In this document: positions 1-9,363 of the stretch, piece by piece
Layout: the number at the start of each line of letters is the position of its first letter
Numbering within the stretch: position 1 is the stretch's first letter
Origin: Myroides sp. NP-2
Lineage (GTDB): Bacteria > Bacteroidota > Bacteroidia > Flavobacteriales > Flavobacteriaceae
Direction of reading: 5' to 3'
Length of the DNA: 64,000 nt
Assembly: GCF_014145665.1 (NCBI RefSeq)
Contig: NZ_JACHTD010000012.1
Location: 62,001-126,000 of the forward strand
Translations under genes and position numbers: made by a program
Notes under the pieces: model-generated
What the model saw: only the letters and a program-made list of their open reading frames with translations
Told to the model about the DNA's origin: nothing
Database searches by the model: none

Positions 1-1
1 A

Positions 2-1123
2 ATGCTGACAACACCTCGAATTTTGGTGTTGATCTTGGGCATTCCTTTATTGCTGTTTTTTTACTACGGGGCTTTGTTGCAAGAAGGAGTCTCTCGAGAC
101 CTACCAGTAACAATACTCGATTTAGATAAAAGTAGTACTTCACGTAAGCTAGCTAGTTTTATTGATGCTAGTGCCGCTATGCAAATTGTATATGATGTAA
201 GCGATGAATTGGAAGGACAAAAAACGGTGCGTAGAGGGGATTCTTTTGCGTTGATTATCATCCCAAAAGATTTTCAAAAAAACGTGCAAAAAGGCGTAAA
301 AACCAATGTTACTTGTTACTACAATGGGCAGTATTTACTACCTGCGGGTTTAATTCAACGCGATTTTCAAACGGCAGCCGGATATTTAGCAGTGGGAGTT
401 CGCACCATCTCATTGCAACAAGGCGGACTGACTCCTAATCAGGCATTGGCTTCGGTTGCTCCAATTAATGTAGAAGAGCACGTGTTGTTTAATCCATACA
501 CCAGTTATGAATACTACTTGGGGTTAGCTTTTATGCCCATGGCCCTACAAATCATTATGCTCGTCGTATCCATTTACGTGTTTGGTGTAGATTTAAAATA
601 CAGAAAAGGACACGAATTATTAGAACGTGCAAATAACAAAGTATGGATAGTAGCTTTGTCCAAAATTCTACCCTATTCCTTCGTTTTTATGGTTTTGGGG
701 TTCTACATGAATTCCTATGTGTTTTACAAGTTGAGCATGCCTATGAAAGGTAATTTTTGGATGCTCAATCTATTTTTCTTCTTGTTTGTGATTGTTTGTC
801 AAAGCATGGGGTTTTTTCTCGCTTCGGTGATGAACAGTTTGAGAATTGCCTTAACCATTGGAGGGGCTTATGCCGCAGTTGCTTTTTCATTTGCTGGTTA
901 TACCTTTCCGCCAGAGGGAATGAGTGGCTTTGTACGCGGAGTAAATTACGTATTTCCCTTCCATTCGTATATGCGATTTGTTGTGAACTACGCCATCCGT
1001 GGTATTTCATTTAATGCGGAACAAGCGGGGTATCTAATCGCTTTTGCCGTATTTATTTGTATGGGGTGGATTGGACTGCCTTTTTACTACAAAAAATTAC
1101 AGAAAGGAGGTTATGATGCTTAA
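2..1123 (+). CDS. ABC-2 type transporter permease (5' end probably outside window)
   Basis: Inner-membrane permease of an ABC-2 exporter (YhhJ/DrrB-like family). The visible 373 residues start with a hydrophobic segment (about 5-23), then a soluble periplasmic-type domain (about 25-165, with LPVTILDLD near its start), then five or so membrane segments from about 175 to 365. Family members usually have some 10-15 residues before the first membrane helix, so the ATG at base 2 is probably internal and the gene is cut by the window edge. Its stop overlaps the start of the next permease, as expected for a two-permease exporter normally encoded with an HlyD-type protein and ATPase upstream. The substrate cannot be read from the sequence. 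Confidence 0.85.
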   Translation: MLTTPRILVLILGIPLLLFFYYGALLQEGVSRDLPVTILDLDKSSTSRKLASFIDASAAMQIVYDVSDELEGQKTVRRGDSFALIIIPKDFQKNVQKGVKTNVTCYYNGQYLLPAGLIQRDFQTAAGYLAVGVRTISLQQGGLTPNQALASVAPINVEEHVLFNPYTSYEYYLGLAFMPMALQIIMLVVSIYVFGVDLKYRKGHELLERANNKVWIVALSKILPYSFVFMVLGFYMNSYVFYKLSMPMKGNFWMLNLFFFLFVIVCQSMGFFLASVMNSLRIALTIGGAYAAVAFSFAGYTFPPEGMSGFVRGVNYVFPFHSYMRFVVNYAIRGISFNAEQAGYLIAFAVFICMGWIGLPFYYKKLQKGGYDA

Positions 1124-2312
1124 AGGAATGATCGAAAATTTCGCCTTGATACTGGAGTCGTGTAAACGAGAAATAAAAATGATCTTAAAAGATTCAGCTA
1201 TTGTAATCACTTATTTGGTCTGTGTATTACTGGTGGCTTTTGTGTATTCTTATGTGTATTCCAAAGAAGTTATTACAGAGTTACCTGTGGCGATTGTCAA
1301 CCAAGATCAATCGAAGATGAGTCATCAGATTGATCGAATGTTGGATGCAACGCCTCAATTGCACGTGGCTATGCGAACAGCGAGTATGGATTTGGCACAA
1401 GAGGCATTTTATCAAGAAAAAATAAAAGGTATTATTGTGATTCCCGAGCATTTTGCCCGGGATTTGCAAAAGGGTATTGTGCCAACTATTGGTGCATATT
1501 GTGATGCTTCTTATATGTTGTATTACAAACAAACACTAGGTGCAGTGATGCTAACAGCAGGAACTTTAGGTGGACAGGTAGAGGTGAATAAAATGATGGC
1601 GAGCGGCATGCCAATGAAACAAGCAAGCGCGAGTAGACGTCCTTTTGATGTAACGGCTAAACCGCTGTTTAACATCAATGGAGGATATGCCACCTTCTTA
1701 ATGCCAGCTGTGTTTTTGATAGCCATTCAAACACTACAATTAAATGGAATGGGAATATTAGCTGGAACATTGCGCGAGCGCAAGCGATTTTCAGCCACAT
1801 TTGCGTATGCAACCGGTCGCTTTTCCAATTTCTTTTTGACCATTGGAAGGAGTTTAGCCTATTTAATGCTATCTATGCTGATGATGTTGATTGTGCTAGG
1901 TTTTGTTATGCATGTATTTACATTTCCGCAACGCGGGCATATTGGAGAGGTTGTGTTGTTTTTAATTCCTTTTCTGTTATCCGTTACTTTTTTAGGGATG
2001 ACTTTAGCAAATGTTTTTAAACACAGAGAAGATTCGATTATGACCATCACACTGTTTTCTATTCCAACCTTGTTGATGACGGGATTGTCATGGCCTACAA
2101 CGGCATTTCCAACGGCAATTAAAGTGGTTTCCTTTTTCGTTCCTTCCACCATCGGAACTAAAGGATTTGTTGCTTTAACTCAGTTTGGTGCGTCTTTACA
2201 TGATATTAGCGATCTGTTTAGTCAAATGTGGTTGCTGTGTTTGTTCTATTTTATGTTGGCCGTTTGGACCAATTGGCGCTTGAGAAATATGGAGCGTATT
2301 CCACAAGAATAA
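1116..2312 (+). CDS. ABC-2 type transporter permease
   Basis: Second permease of the same exporter, about 398 residues: one N-terminal membrane helix (about 24-44), a periplasmic domain with LPVAIVNQDQSKMSHQID, and a C-terminal bundle of membrane helices. I start it at the second of two adjacent ATGs because AGGAGG at 1105-1110 lies 5 nt from 1116 but only 2 nt from 1113; an open frame reaching back to 1044 runs inside the previous gene and is not used. The 8-base overlap with the upstream permease indicates translational coupling. The pair probably forms a heterodimeric channel. The operon ends here at a strong hairpin. Confidence 0.87.
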   Translation: MLKGMIENFALILESCKREIKMILKDSAIVITYLVCVLLVAFVYSYVYSKEVITELPVAIVNQDQSKMSHQIDRMLDATPQLHVAMRTASMDLAQEAFYQEKIKGIIVIPEHFARDLQKGIVPTIGAYCDASYMLYYKQTLGAVMLTAGTLGGQVEVNKMMASGMPMKQASASRRPFDVTAKPLFNINGGYATFLMPAVFLIAIQTLQLNGMGILAGTLRERKRFSATFAYATGRFSNFFLTIGRSLAYLMLSMLMMLIVLGFVMHVFTFPQRGHIGEVVLFLIPFLLSVTFLGMTLANVFKHREDSIMTITLFSIPTLLMTGLSWPTTAFPTAIKVVSFFVPSTIGTKGFVALTQFGASLHDISDLFSQMWLLCLFYFMLAVWTNWRLRNMERIPQE

Positions 2313-2350
2313 TACAAAAATAGGATTGCATAGCAATCCTATTTTTGTAT
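2312..2350. terminator. Bidirectional terminator between convergent genes
   Basis: Perfect 18-bp inverted repeat (2312-2329 with 2333-2350) around a 3-nt loop, with A- and T-rich arms, so it can end transcription from both sides. The last codons of the minus-strand gene lie inside its right arm. Confidence 0.9.
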
Positions 2351-3178
2351 GGTTAATTGATAGATTGACGTAGGTAATTCGGGATTGTCTGGGTCTGTAC
2401 ACAAAAAGAAAGAAACCGCTTTCGGATTGTTTCTATAGGTGGTAATTCCTTCAAATTTTTGATGTGTACTGATTACTTTGGTCTTTTCAACCTTCATCTT
2501 CTTCGTGTTAATTTTACCAATAATAGATCCCTTAATCTCACCGTCGGCGTAGGTAGAACCTGTATCTTCCGCAGTAGCGATAAAATAAAGGTCTTGATCC
2601 ACTAAGACTGCATCAGTAAACCCTGTCTGTACTTGCTCTAATTTAGGTAATTTCATCGGGGTATAGGTAATTCTAAAGTTGTCCAAAATGCTTTCTCCTG
2701 TTACTTTGAATACGCCGTTCTCTTGTTTGGGCCCGTTGCCGCGATTGAAAAAGTACCAGGTTTCATTGTCGTATACAACGCCTTCAATATTGAAATCTGC
2801 ATCGTCTAAATGAGCAAACGCCTTCATGGATTCATACAGTAAATCCAACGATTGTTTACTCACGGGTTCATTGGTCATTTGGTGAACTTCATAAAGCGTT
2901 GTTCGGTTTGGTTTGGAACCCGAACCAAATAAATAGTAGTTAATTCCGTCAAAAGCCATCGACTCTAAATCGGGTTTATCGGCTTTGGCAATATTCTCCT
3001 GCCCAATATAATCTTCGCTAATCGCTGTTTTGTGGAGCTGTTTGCTAGGAATATCATAGTGATACAAGTAGGTACTGTCATCGGCAATGAGATGTAATTT
3101 GTTTTCTGCATAGTACAAACCAGAGGCAGCACTTATCCCTATAATGTGATAAAGGAATGTTATTGTTAATTTTTTCAT
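2339..3178 (-). CDS. Conserved hypothetical protein, propeller-like
   Basis: 279 residues of unknown function. The pattern of short beta-type segments (NKLHLIADDSTYLYHYDI, YYLFGSG, WYFFNRG, LYFIATAEDTGSTY, FEGITTYR) and repeated E-S-M-A / N-I-E-G / F-E-G-I turns suggests a beta-propeller such as the flavobacterial DUF6929-type family; that family name is from memory. There is no clear signal peptide. I use the ATG at 3178 rather than the GTG two codons upstream. It is convergent with the ABC exporter, shares its terminator, and is divergent from the PPK2 gene. Confidence 0.75.
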   Translation of the reverse strand: MKKLTITFLYHIIGISAASGLYYAENKLHLIADDSTYLYHYDIPSKQLHKTAISEDYIGQENIAKADKPDLESMAFDGINYYLFGSGSKPNRTTLYEVHQMTNEPVSKQSLDLLYESMKAFAHLDDADFNIEGVVYDNETWYFFNRGNGPKQENGVFKVTGESILDNFRITYTPMKLPKLEQVQTGFTDAVLVDQDLYFIATAEDTGSTYADGEIKGSIIGKINTKKMKVEKTKVISTHQKFEGITTYRNNPKAVSFFLCTDPDNPELPTSIYQLTIQK

Positions 3179-3241
3179 GGTCACCTAAATTGAATTTTAT
3201 AAATTTAATACATACGATTTACTTAACGAATAAATAATGAC

Positions 3242-4117
3242 ATGAGTTTTGAACAGCAATACAAAGTTATAGGAAAGACCAAACTAAAGAAATTGAGTAC
3301 AGTACCCGATTTTGAGATGAATCCCAAAAAGGCAATTCGAAAATTAGAAGAATTGAGTCGGCATTTAAGCAAATTTCAAGAGTTGATGTATGCGCATAAT
3401 CGCTATAGTTTTCTGATTTGCATTCAGGGGATGGATGCAGCAGGTAAAGACAGTTTGATTCGCGAGGTTTTCAAATCCTTTAATGCTAGGGGGGTGGTCG
3501 TACAAAGTTTTAAAAAGCCTACGTCTACAGAGCTAGAGCATGATTATTTGTGGCGTCATTATGTGGCTTTACCAGAAAAGGGAAAGTTTACCGTCTTTAA
3601 TCGTACGCATTACGAAAATGTATTGGTATCTCGCGTACATCCTGAGATTGTTTTAACTGAGCGTCTACCACAGATCAAAACAACAAAGGAGCTAACAGCA
3701 GGTTTTTGGGAAAAGCGCTACCGCGAAATTGTCAATTTTGAAGAGCATATCAGCAACAATGGCGTTATTGTGTTAAAGTTCTTTTTGCACTTGGGAAAAG
3801 AGGAGCAGAAGAGTCGCATTCTTCGCCGATTGAGCAAGGAAAAGCACCATTGGAAATTTTCACCAGAAGATGTACGTGAGCGCGAGTTTTGGGAGGATTA
3901 TCAATCGTATTACGAAGAAACGATCGAACAAACATCAACAACGACCTGTCCTTGGTATGTAATCCCCGCAGATGATAAGGCTTTGTGTCGCTATATTTTT
4001 GCTAGTATTTTGTTGGAAGTTACTGAGCGATTGACTGATGTTAGTTTGCCTGAATTACCCGATGCTATCAAAGACAACTTATCTAAATACCGAGAACGCT
4101 TGCTGCAGGAAGACTAA
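3242..4117 (+). CDS. ppk2: Polyphosphate kinase 2 family protein
   Basis: Cytosolic PPK2-family enzyme that transfers phosphate between polyphosphate and nucleotides. The 291 residues match a one-domain PPK2. Visible motifs are the Walker A loop GMDAAGKDS (63-71), the lid/Walker B-like FNRTHYENVLVSRVHPE (119-135), and a downstream arginine-rich lid region (KSRILRRLSKEKHHWKF). The FNRTHYENV form resembles short PPK2s that phosphorylate AMP or ADP, but the nucleotide preference cannot be settled by eye. It is a single gene with its own upstream spacer, and nothing around it suggests a partner. Confidence 0.9.
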   Translation: MSFEQQYKVIGKTKLKKLSTVPDFEMNPKKAIRKLEELSRHLSKFQELMYAHNRYSFLICIQGMDAAGKDSLIREVFKSFNARGVVVQSFKKPTSTELEHDYLWRHYVALPEKGKFTVFNRTHYENVLVSRVHPEIVLTERLPQIKTTKELTAGFWEKRYREIVNFEEHISNNGVIVLKFFLHLGKEEQKSRILRRLSKEKHHWKFSPEDVREREFWEDYQSYYEETIEQTSTTTCPWYVIPADDKALCRYIFASILLEVTERLTDVSLPELPDAIKDNLSKYRERLLQED

Positions 4118-4201
4118 ATAAATGCAGGATTTTCTACCTTCATTCTTAGTTGCAGATGAAGGGGAACAGAAGTGGGAAGGCAGGCGCTAGGGACTATATA
4201 T

Positions 4202-4214
4202 CCTAGGCGATAGC
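4202..4214 (+). promoter_or_regulatory. Motif shared with the Fsr-type pump upstream region
   Basis: CCTAGGCGATAGC here matches CCTAGGCGATCGC at 6138-6150 in 12 of 13 positions. Both lie 80-90 bases before an efflux-pump start. A role as an operator is inference. Confidence 0.3.
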
Positions 4215-4268
4215 GTATTCTTTTTAAAGAATTTGTTAACCCAACAGAGTCTTTCGTTTTCAAGTCAG

Positions 4269-4276
4269 TATATTTG
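4269..4276 (+). promoter_or_regulatory. Promoter -7 box for MATE gene
   Basis: TATATTTG fits the Bacteroidota TAnnTTTG consensus and lies 16 bases before the ATG at 4293. Confidence 0.6.
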
Positions 4277-4292
4277 CACAAATTTTTAGCAA

Positions 4293-5672
4293 ATGAATCT
4301 TTCCATCTATAGCAAGGAGTTTCGATATAATATTCAATTAGCCTATCCTATTATTTTAGCCATGTTAGGACATACTGTGGTTGGAGTAATAGACAATATC
4401 ATGGTGGGAAAGATTGGACCTACAGAATTAGCAGCGGCGTCACTAGCCAATAGTTTTGTGTTTATCGCAATTTCGTTAGGGGTTGGATTTTCAACCGCTA
4501 TTACGCCTTTTGTTGCTAAAAGTGATGCTGCAAATGACTTAGAAGGAGGACGTTCAACTTTTGTTAACGGGTTGTTTTTGTGCACTGTTGTAGGGGTTTT
4601 GTTGTTTTCGATTATCTTCTTAGCCAAGCCTTTTTTAATCTATATGGGACAACCGGCAGAAGTGACACAATTAGCCAAACCCTTTTTGGATGTTGTCGCA
4701 TTGTCAATTATTCCCTTAGTAATGTACCAAGGGTATAAGCAATTTGCTGATGGAAAGTCGCAAACGAAAAATTCAATGTATGCGACGTTGATTTGCAATG
4801 GGGTGAATTTGATATTCAATTATTTGTTGATTTACGGAATTTGGATTTTCCCTGAATTAGGAATGTTAGGTGCCGCATATGGAACCTTGATTTCTCGTGT
4901 GGTGATGATTATTTATATGCATTTTGCCATGAAGAGACAGGCGATGTTTCAGCCTTTTATGTACCAATTGAAATTCAATGAAATTAAAAAAGACGTGGTC
5001 AAACAAATCTCAAAAATTGGAATTCCATCAGGGTTGATGAGTTTCTTTGAGGTTGCTCTATTTGTTGGAGCCGTTTGGCTGTCGGGCATGTTGGGTACGG
5101 TTTCTCAAGCGGCCAATCAAATCGCTTTGAGTATGTCGTCCATGACCTTTATGTTTGCTAGCGGATTAGGGGTTGCAGCTACAATTCGCGTTGGAAACCA
5201 AATGGGATTAAAGAACTATACCTACATGAGAACGGTAGCTCGTTCTATTATGTTGATGGCTTTGGGCATTTATATTCTTTTTGCCTTGTTGTTTGTGTTG
5301 TTTAACAACTATATTCCTCTGTTGTTTTTAGATGCAAAGGACGCTACCAATGCCCTGATGAATGAAGAAGTTATTCAAATTGCGGGGCAACTCTTACTTG
5401 TAGCGGCTATTTTTCAAATCTCTGATTGTATGCAAGTGGTTACTTTGGGTTCTTTACGCGGTTTACAAGATGTAAATGTTCCGATGATTATTACCTTTGT
5501 ATCCTATTGGATTGTGGGATTCCCAATGTCCATTTATTTAAGTTTATACACCAACGTTGGAACACCAGGCATTTGGATAGGCTTATTGGCGGGGTTAACC
5601 GTCGCCGCCATCTTGCTCTATGCGCGTTTTCACCATATATCGAATCGATTGATTAATACTAATTTAAAATAA
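4293..5672 (+). CDS. MATE family multidrug efflux transporter
   Basis: Inner-membrane Na+ or H+ antiporter of the NorM-type MATE family, 459 residues with about twelve hydrophobic segments. Family hallmarks include the start of helix 1 (IQLAYPIILAMLGHTVVGVIDN), the acidic residue in VIDNIMVGKIG, and the pseudo-repeat in the second half (IGIPSGLMSFFEVALF). Likely substrates are cationic drugs or dyes. The next small gene starts 5 bases downstream and is probably cotranscribed. The upstream region carries a promoter box and a 13-bp motif shared with the MFS pump at 6221. Confidence 0.92.
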   Translation: MNLSIYSKEFRYNIQLAYPIILAMLGHTVVGVIDNIMVGKIGPTELAAASLANSFVFIAISLGVGFSTAITPFVAKSDAANDLEGGRSTFVNGLFLCTVVGVLLFSIIFLAKPFLIYMGQPAEVTQLAKPFLDVVALSIIPLVMYQGYKQFADGKSQTKNSMYATLICNGVNLIFNYLLIYGIWIFPELGMLGAAYGTLISRVVMIIYMHFAMKRQAMFQPFMYQLKFNEIKKDVVKQISKIGIPSGLMSFFEVALFVGAVWLSGMLGTVSQAANQIALSMSSMTFMFASGLGVAATIRVGNQMGLKNYTYMRTVARSIMLMALGIYILFALLFVLFNNYIPLLFLDAKDATNALMNEEVIQIAGQLLLVAAIFQISDCMQVVTLGSLRGLQDVNVPMIITFVSYWIVGFPMSIYLSLYTNVGTPGIWIGLLAGLTVAAILLYARFHHISNRLINTNLK

Positions 5673-5677
5673 AAATC

Positions 5678-5923
5678 ATGCAATTACCTAAATTTGTTCT
5701 AGCAGATAATACAGATCACTTAGAAGATATCTTTATTATACACTTGGAGTTTCCTCGTTTTATCATCAACTTAAACACAGACGAAATCGAATTTTTAGAG
5801 TCTATTGAAGAGTCAGAAGAGTCAGAAGTAGAAGCGGAAATGGAAACTTTAGTTGTGCAAGCAGGTGAGTTCTACGAGCGAGAAATGGAGCGTTACGTAG
5901 CAGGAGAAGAATTAGAAGACTAA
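5678..5923 (+). CDS. Small acidic conserved hypothetical protein
   Basis: 81 residues with no signal peptide or membrane segment. It is strongly acidic: the middle (EIEFLESIEESEESEVEAEME) and the tail (GEELED) are rich in glutamate. It is placed 5 bases after the MATE gene and before a terminator, so it is probably the second gene of that transcript. I do not recognise a domain. A role as a small cytosolic partner is a guess. Confidence 0.75.
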   Translation: MQLPKFVLADNTDHLEDIFIIHLEFPRFIINLNTDEIEFLESIEESEESEVEAEMETLVVQAGEFYEREMERYVAGEELED

Positions 5924-5951
5924 TTAACATCCTAAAATATACGATAAGAGC

Positions 5952-5989
5952 AGCAGTTGTAAAAGCGTTTTTTTACAGCTGCTTTTTTA
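5952..5989 (+). terminator. Rho-independent terminator
   Basis: 13-bp stem (5952-5964 with 5971-5983, one G-U pair) followed by a T-run, ending the MATE/small-protein transcript. Confidence 0.85.
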
Positions 5990-6137
5990 TTTTTTGTCTT
6001 TTGCATATTAAAAAAATGTCTTTTTGGCACTGGAGCGATTGCAGAACTGTTTTCTTTTTTATGCAACACTTGCAATAAAAGAAAGAATTGATAAATTTCA
6101 TTCCTTTTTCGGCGTGTTTTCTAGTAAAAAATTACAC

Positions 6138-6150
6138 CCTAGGCGATCGC
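6138..6150 (+). promoter_or_regulatory. Motif shared with the MATE upstream region
   Basis: CCTAGGCGATCGC, the partner of the copy at 4202-4214. It lies about 44 bases upstream of the -7 box of the MFS gene. Confidence 0.3.
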
Positions 6151-6193
6151 TGTATTTTGTTGAGGAGAAAAGGAGGGCAGGATAAAAAATACT

Positions 6194-6201
6194 TACCTTT
6201 G
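6194..6201 (+). promoter_or_regulatory. Promoter -7 box for MFS gene
   Basis: TACCTTTG, a match to TAnnTTTG, 19 bases before the ATG at 6221. Confidence 0.6.
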
Positions 6202-6220
6202 CTTACTTCAGATTTAGGTT

Positions 6221-7462
6221 ATGAACAAAATTTTAAGTATTCAACACAAAGTGTTGAACAAAGTCAATAAACAAACGCTCTCTCAACAGACGGTTTACCC
6301 AATTTTACTAGCTATTAGTTTTGGACACTTGTGCAACGATTTGCTGCAGGCTATTGTGCCAGCCACCTATCCACTATTGAAAGAAAACTATCAGTTGAGT
6401 TTTGCACAGATCGGATTGATTACTTTCTTTTACCAAATGTCCTCCTCGCTTTTACAGCCTTTAGTAGGAAATTATACCGATAAAAAACCCCAACCATACT
6501 CTCAAATTTACGGCATGTTGTGCACCACAGTAGGTGTAATATTATTGGCATTTGCCCCTAGTTACCTATGGGTGTTGGTCGCGGTAACTTGTATTGGTAT
6601 TGGGTCTTCTATTTTTCATCCAGAGTCTTCTCGTGTTTCTTACGTTGCCTCAGGTGGAAAGCGAAGTTTAGCACAATCTATTTTTCAGATTGGTGGAAAT
6701 ACAGGTACGGCCTTAGCACCATTATTGGTGGCTTGGGTGGTTTTACCTAAGGGACAACAGCACTTGCTTTGGTTTGTTGCTGTGGCTATCATCGCTCAGT
6801 TCGTATACTATTTTATCGGTACTTGGTATAAAGGTGTTTTAAGCCATGCAGCAACGAAACAGAAAAAGAAAATACGCATCCCTGAGCTATCTGCTTTTAA
6901 AGTGAATAGCGCTATTGTGGTCCTCTTACTTTTGATTTTTTCCAAGTATTTCTACGTAGCGAGTATTTCCAGCTATTTCCAGTTTTATACAATGGATAAA
7001 TTTGGCATAACAGAAGTGCAAGCACAAGTGTATTTGTTTTACTTTTTAATAGCCGTTGCTTTGGGTACTTTGATAGGAGGGTTCTTAGGGGATAAAGTAG
7101 GACGCAAATACATCATTTGGTTTTCAGTGTTGGGTGCAGCGCCATTTACCTTGCTATTACCTCACGTGGACTTGGCATGGACGGCCGTGCTCATTGTTGT
7201 TATTGGTTTTATTATGTCTTCGGCTTTCCCTTCCATTTTGGTTTATGCACAAGAGTTACTACCAAAGAAAATAGGGATGGTTTCGGGATTGTTTTACGGT
7301 TTTGCCTTTGGTATGGGTGGATTGGGTTCAGCCTTGTTAGGGTGGTGGGCCGATCAAACGTCAATTGCTTATATTTATAGCGTATGTGCGTATCTGCCGT
7401 TATTGGGGGTAATTGCTTGTTTGTTGCCTAATATGAAGAAAGTTAGGTTTAGAGAAGAATAA
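6221..7462 (+). CDS. fsr: MFS efflux transporter, fosmidomycin-resistance (Fsr) type
   Basis: 413-residue major facilitator with about twelve membrane segments. It resembles the Fsr subgroup: FGHLCNDLLQAIVPATYPLL in helix 1, a loop with GNYTDKKPQPYSQIYGM after helix 2, GSSIFHPESSRVSY in helix 4, and the second-half loop GGFLGDKVGRKY. Fsr pumps export fosmidomycin and related compounds; the true substrate here is unknown. It has its own promoter box and is followed by a small lipoprotein gene. With the MATE pump at 4293 it makes a short efflux cluster. Confidence 0.85.
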   Translation: MNKILSIQHKVLNKVNKQTLSQQTVYPILLAISFGHLCNDLLQAIVPATYPLLKENYQLSFAQIGLITFFYQMSSSLLQPLVGNYTDKKPQPYSQIYGMLCTTVGVILLAFAPSYLWVLVAVTCIGIGSSIFHPESSRVSYVASGGKRSLAQSIFQIGGNTGTALAPLLVAWVVLPKGQQHLLWFVAVAIIAQFVYYFIGTWYKGVLSHAATKQKKKIRIPELSAFKVNSAIVVLLLLIFSKYFYVASISSYFQFYTMDKFGITEVQAQVYLFYFLIAVALGTLIGGFLGDKVGRKYIIWFSVLGAAPFTLLLPHVDLAWTAVLIVVIGFIMSSAFPSILVYAQELLPKKIGMVSGLFYGFAFGMGGLGSALLGWWADQTSIAYIYSVCAYLPLLGVIACLLPNMKKVRFREE

Positions 7463-7490
7463 TTTTGTATCTTAGACTAAATTAAAGTAG

Positions 7491-7793
7491 ATGAACTATA
7501 GTATTCTTTTTTATATTGGTATTTTAGTAGCCCTATTGGCTTTGGTATCGTGTAGCAGTAAACAAGCAACAGTAACTTATGCCGATGAATATCAAACGAG
7601 TGTTACTGTTTTTCAGGATACGGTGAATCCACAGCTATACTACAACATTGATAAAAATTTACACGTGATCGATAAAGGCACTGAATTACCAACGAGTAGA
7701 GGAGCTAATTAAAGTCAGCTACGTCTAGAACAGTTAGACGTGTATGGAAAGATAGAATATCCAAAAGGAGTTATCCCTTTGGTAATGATATAA
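7491..7793 (+). pseudogene. Small lipoprotein gene with in-frame premature stop
   Basis: The intact part, 7491-7712, encodes 73 residues with a lipoprotein signal (LLALVSC, Cys at about 21) and no known domain. It stops at TAA 7710-7712, but the same frame stays open for 26 more protein-like codons (SQLRLEQLDVYGKIEYPKGV...) to a TAA at 7791-7793. The terminator hairpin begins exactly there, at 7792. This layout suggests an ancestral 100-residue lipoprotein shortened by one nonsense change, for example CAA to TAA. The shorter product could still be made. The alternative is that the downstream open frame is chance, or that the base is a sequencing error. Confidence 0.6.
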
Positions 7794-7827
7794 AAAATCC
7801 GATAGGTAAGGCCTATCGGATTTTTTT
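7792..7827. terminator. Bidirectional terminator
   Basis: Perfect 15-bp stem (7792-7806 with 7812-7826) and 5-nt loop with A/T flanks, between the lipoprotein gene and the convergent mgtE. Confidence 0.9.
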
Positions 7828-7843
7828 ATAGCGTTATATTGAT

Positions 7844-9157
7844 TTACAATAGTTTTCCTGAAAGGAACATCGCAGCGATAGTAAAGTAGATGATTAAACC
7901 TGAAACGTCCACCAAAGTGGCTACAAAAGGAGCTGATGCGGTAGCGGGGTCCATGCCAAACTTTTTAAGTACGAAGGGAATAATAGATCCGGAAAGGGTT
8001 CCCCATAGTACAATGAGTACAAGCGAAAGAGAAACACTTAATCCTACATACAACCAATACTCCCCATAGTCGTAGATTCCAGCTTCCTGCCAAATGAAGA
8101 TACGCACAAAACCGATGATTCCCAAGATACCACCTAGCATTAAGCCCGAGGCAATTTCTTTTCGCATTACATACCACCAGTCAGTTAATTTTAGTTCACC
8201 TAATGCCATTGCACGAATAATCAAGGAAGCAGCTTGTGAACCAGAGTTACCTCCACTGGAAATAATAAGTGGAACAAAGAGGGCTAAAACCACTGCTTTT
8301 TCAATTTCTTGGTCGTAATATCCCATTGCAGAGGCAGTTAACATCTCTCCTAAGAAGAGGATAATCAACCAACCAGCGCGTTTTTTTACGAGTTCAAATA
8401 AAGGGGTGTGCGTATAGGATAAATCCAATTCTTCCATCCCCCCGAATTTTTGGATATCTTCGGTGTCTCGTTCTTTAATTTTATCGAGGATATCATCAAA
8501 GGTCACAATACCGACTAAGACCCCTTTTTCTGTGATAATAGGCATGGCTGAGCGATCGTATTTCTCAAAAATATCGAAGGCATCTTCCATGGGCATAGTT
8601 GTTACTAAGGAAACAAAATTGTGGTCGATAAGGTCTGCAATTAAGGTGTCCTCCTCAGCCATTAACAATTGACCAATTTTTAAGTCGTCAATCAAAACGT
8701 TGTTGTCATCTACAACATAAATATAGTTTAAAGTTTCTGCCTTTTTACCGTATTTTTTGATGTGTTGGAAGACTTGTTTTACTGTTTTATTCGCTTTGGT
8801 TTGAATGTATAAAGGCGTCATTAAACGCGCAATACTATCTTCTTTATATCCGATTAGATTTAATGCAATTTGCTTTTCAGTATCGTTTAATAAATTGATA
8901 GAATATTTGATTAATTCATCAGGGAAATTTTCCAATAATTCCGTTCTGTCATCTGGCTCTAAGTTATTTAGTACTTCAGCGTAATCTTCGCGCGTCATAC
9001 TGCGTACAATTTCCTCTTGAATATTGATATCTAAAAATGAAAACACTTCGACCTTTAACTCGGGGGAGAGCTTTAGAAAATGGAGATTTCGCTCTCTTCT
9101 TCTCATTTCTGAAATAGCTTCAGCGATGTCGGCTGGGTGCATATCTTTAAAAAACAT
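7844..9157 (-). CDS. mgtE: Magnesium transporter MgtE
   Basis: Inner-membrane Mg2+ channel/transporter of 437 residues. In order: cytosolic MgtE N domain (about 1-115; [28 protein letters not shown]), two CBS domains (about 118-240; [35 protein letters not shown]), connecting helix, then five membrane helices with the family signature [18 protein letters not shown] and the C-terminal [16 protein letters not shown]. In this family the N and CBS domains sense Mg2+ and gate the pore. The N-terminus is a little shorter than usual, but an upstream in-frame stop excludes a longer start. The promoter box is at 9206-9213. Confidence 0.95.
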   Translation of the reverse strand: MFFKDMHPADIAEAISEMRRRERNLHFLKLSPELKVEVFSFLDINIQEEIVRSMTREDYAEVLNNLEPDDRTELLENFPDELIKYSINLLNDTEKQIALNLIGYKEDSIARLMTPLYIQTKANKTVKQVFQHIKKYGKKAETLNYIYVVDDNNVLIDDLKIGQLLMAEEDTLIADLIDHNFVSLVTTMPMEDAFDIFEKYDRSAMPIITEKGVLVGIVTFDDILDKIKERDTEDIQKFGGMEELDLSYTHTPLFELVKKRAGWLIILFLGEMLTASAMGYYDQEIEKAVVLALFVPLIISSGGNSGSQAASLIIRAMALGELKLTDWWYVMRKEIASGLMLGGILGIIGFVRIFIWQEAGIYDYGEYWLYVGLSVSLSLVLIVLWGTLSGSIIPFVLKKFGMDPATASAPFVATLVDVSGLIIYFTIAAMFLSGKLL

Positions 9158-9205
9158 AGGTAGAATTTTATAAAGTGTTTAACAATCATTTTTTCAATTC
9201 ACGTG

Positions 9206-9213
9206 CAAAAGTA
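9206..9213 (-). promoter_or_regulatory. Promoter -7 box for mgtE
   Basis: Reads TACTTTTG on the minus strand, about 49 bases before the mgtE ATG. Confidence 0.55.
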
Positions 9214-9363
9214 CAGCTTAGATGTAGGAAATTAAAATTTCTAATCATATTCTAATAATAAAAGTAATCAAAATTATGGGAAATGAGCGTATGGTTTGTT
9301 GTGCGGTTTGTTTTTTGTTCCTTGTACGCTAGGTTGATCTACAGTATTCGTCCATCCATTTAT

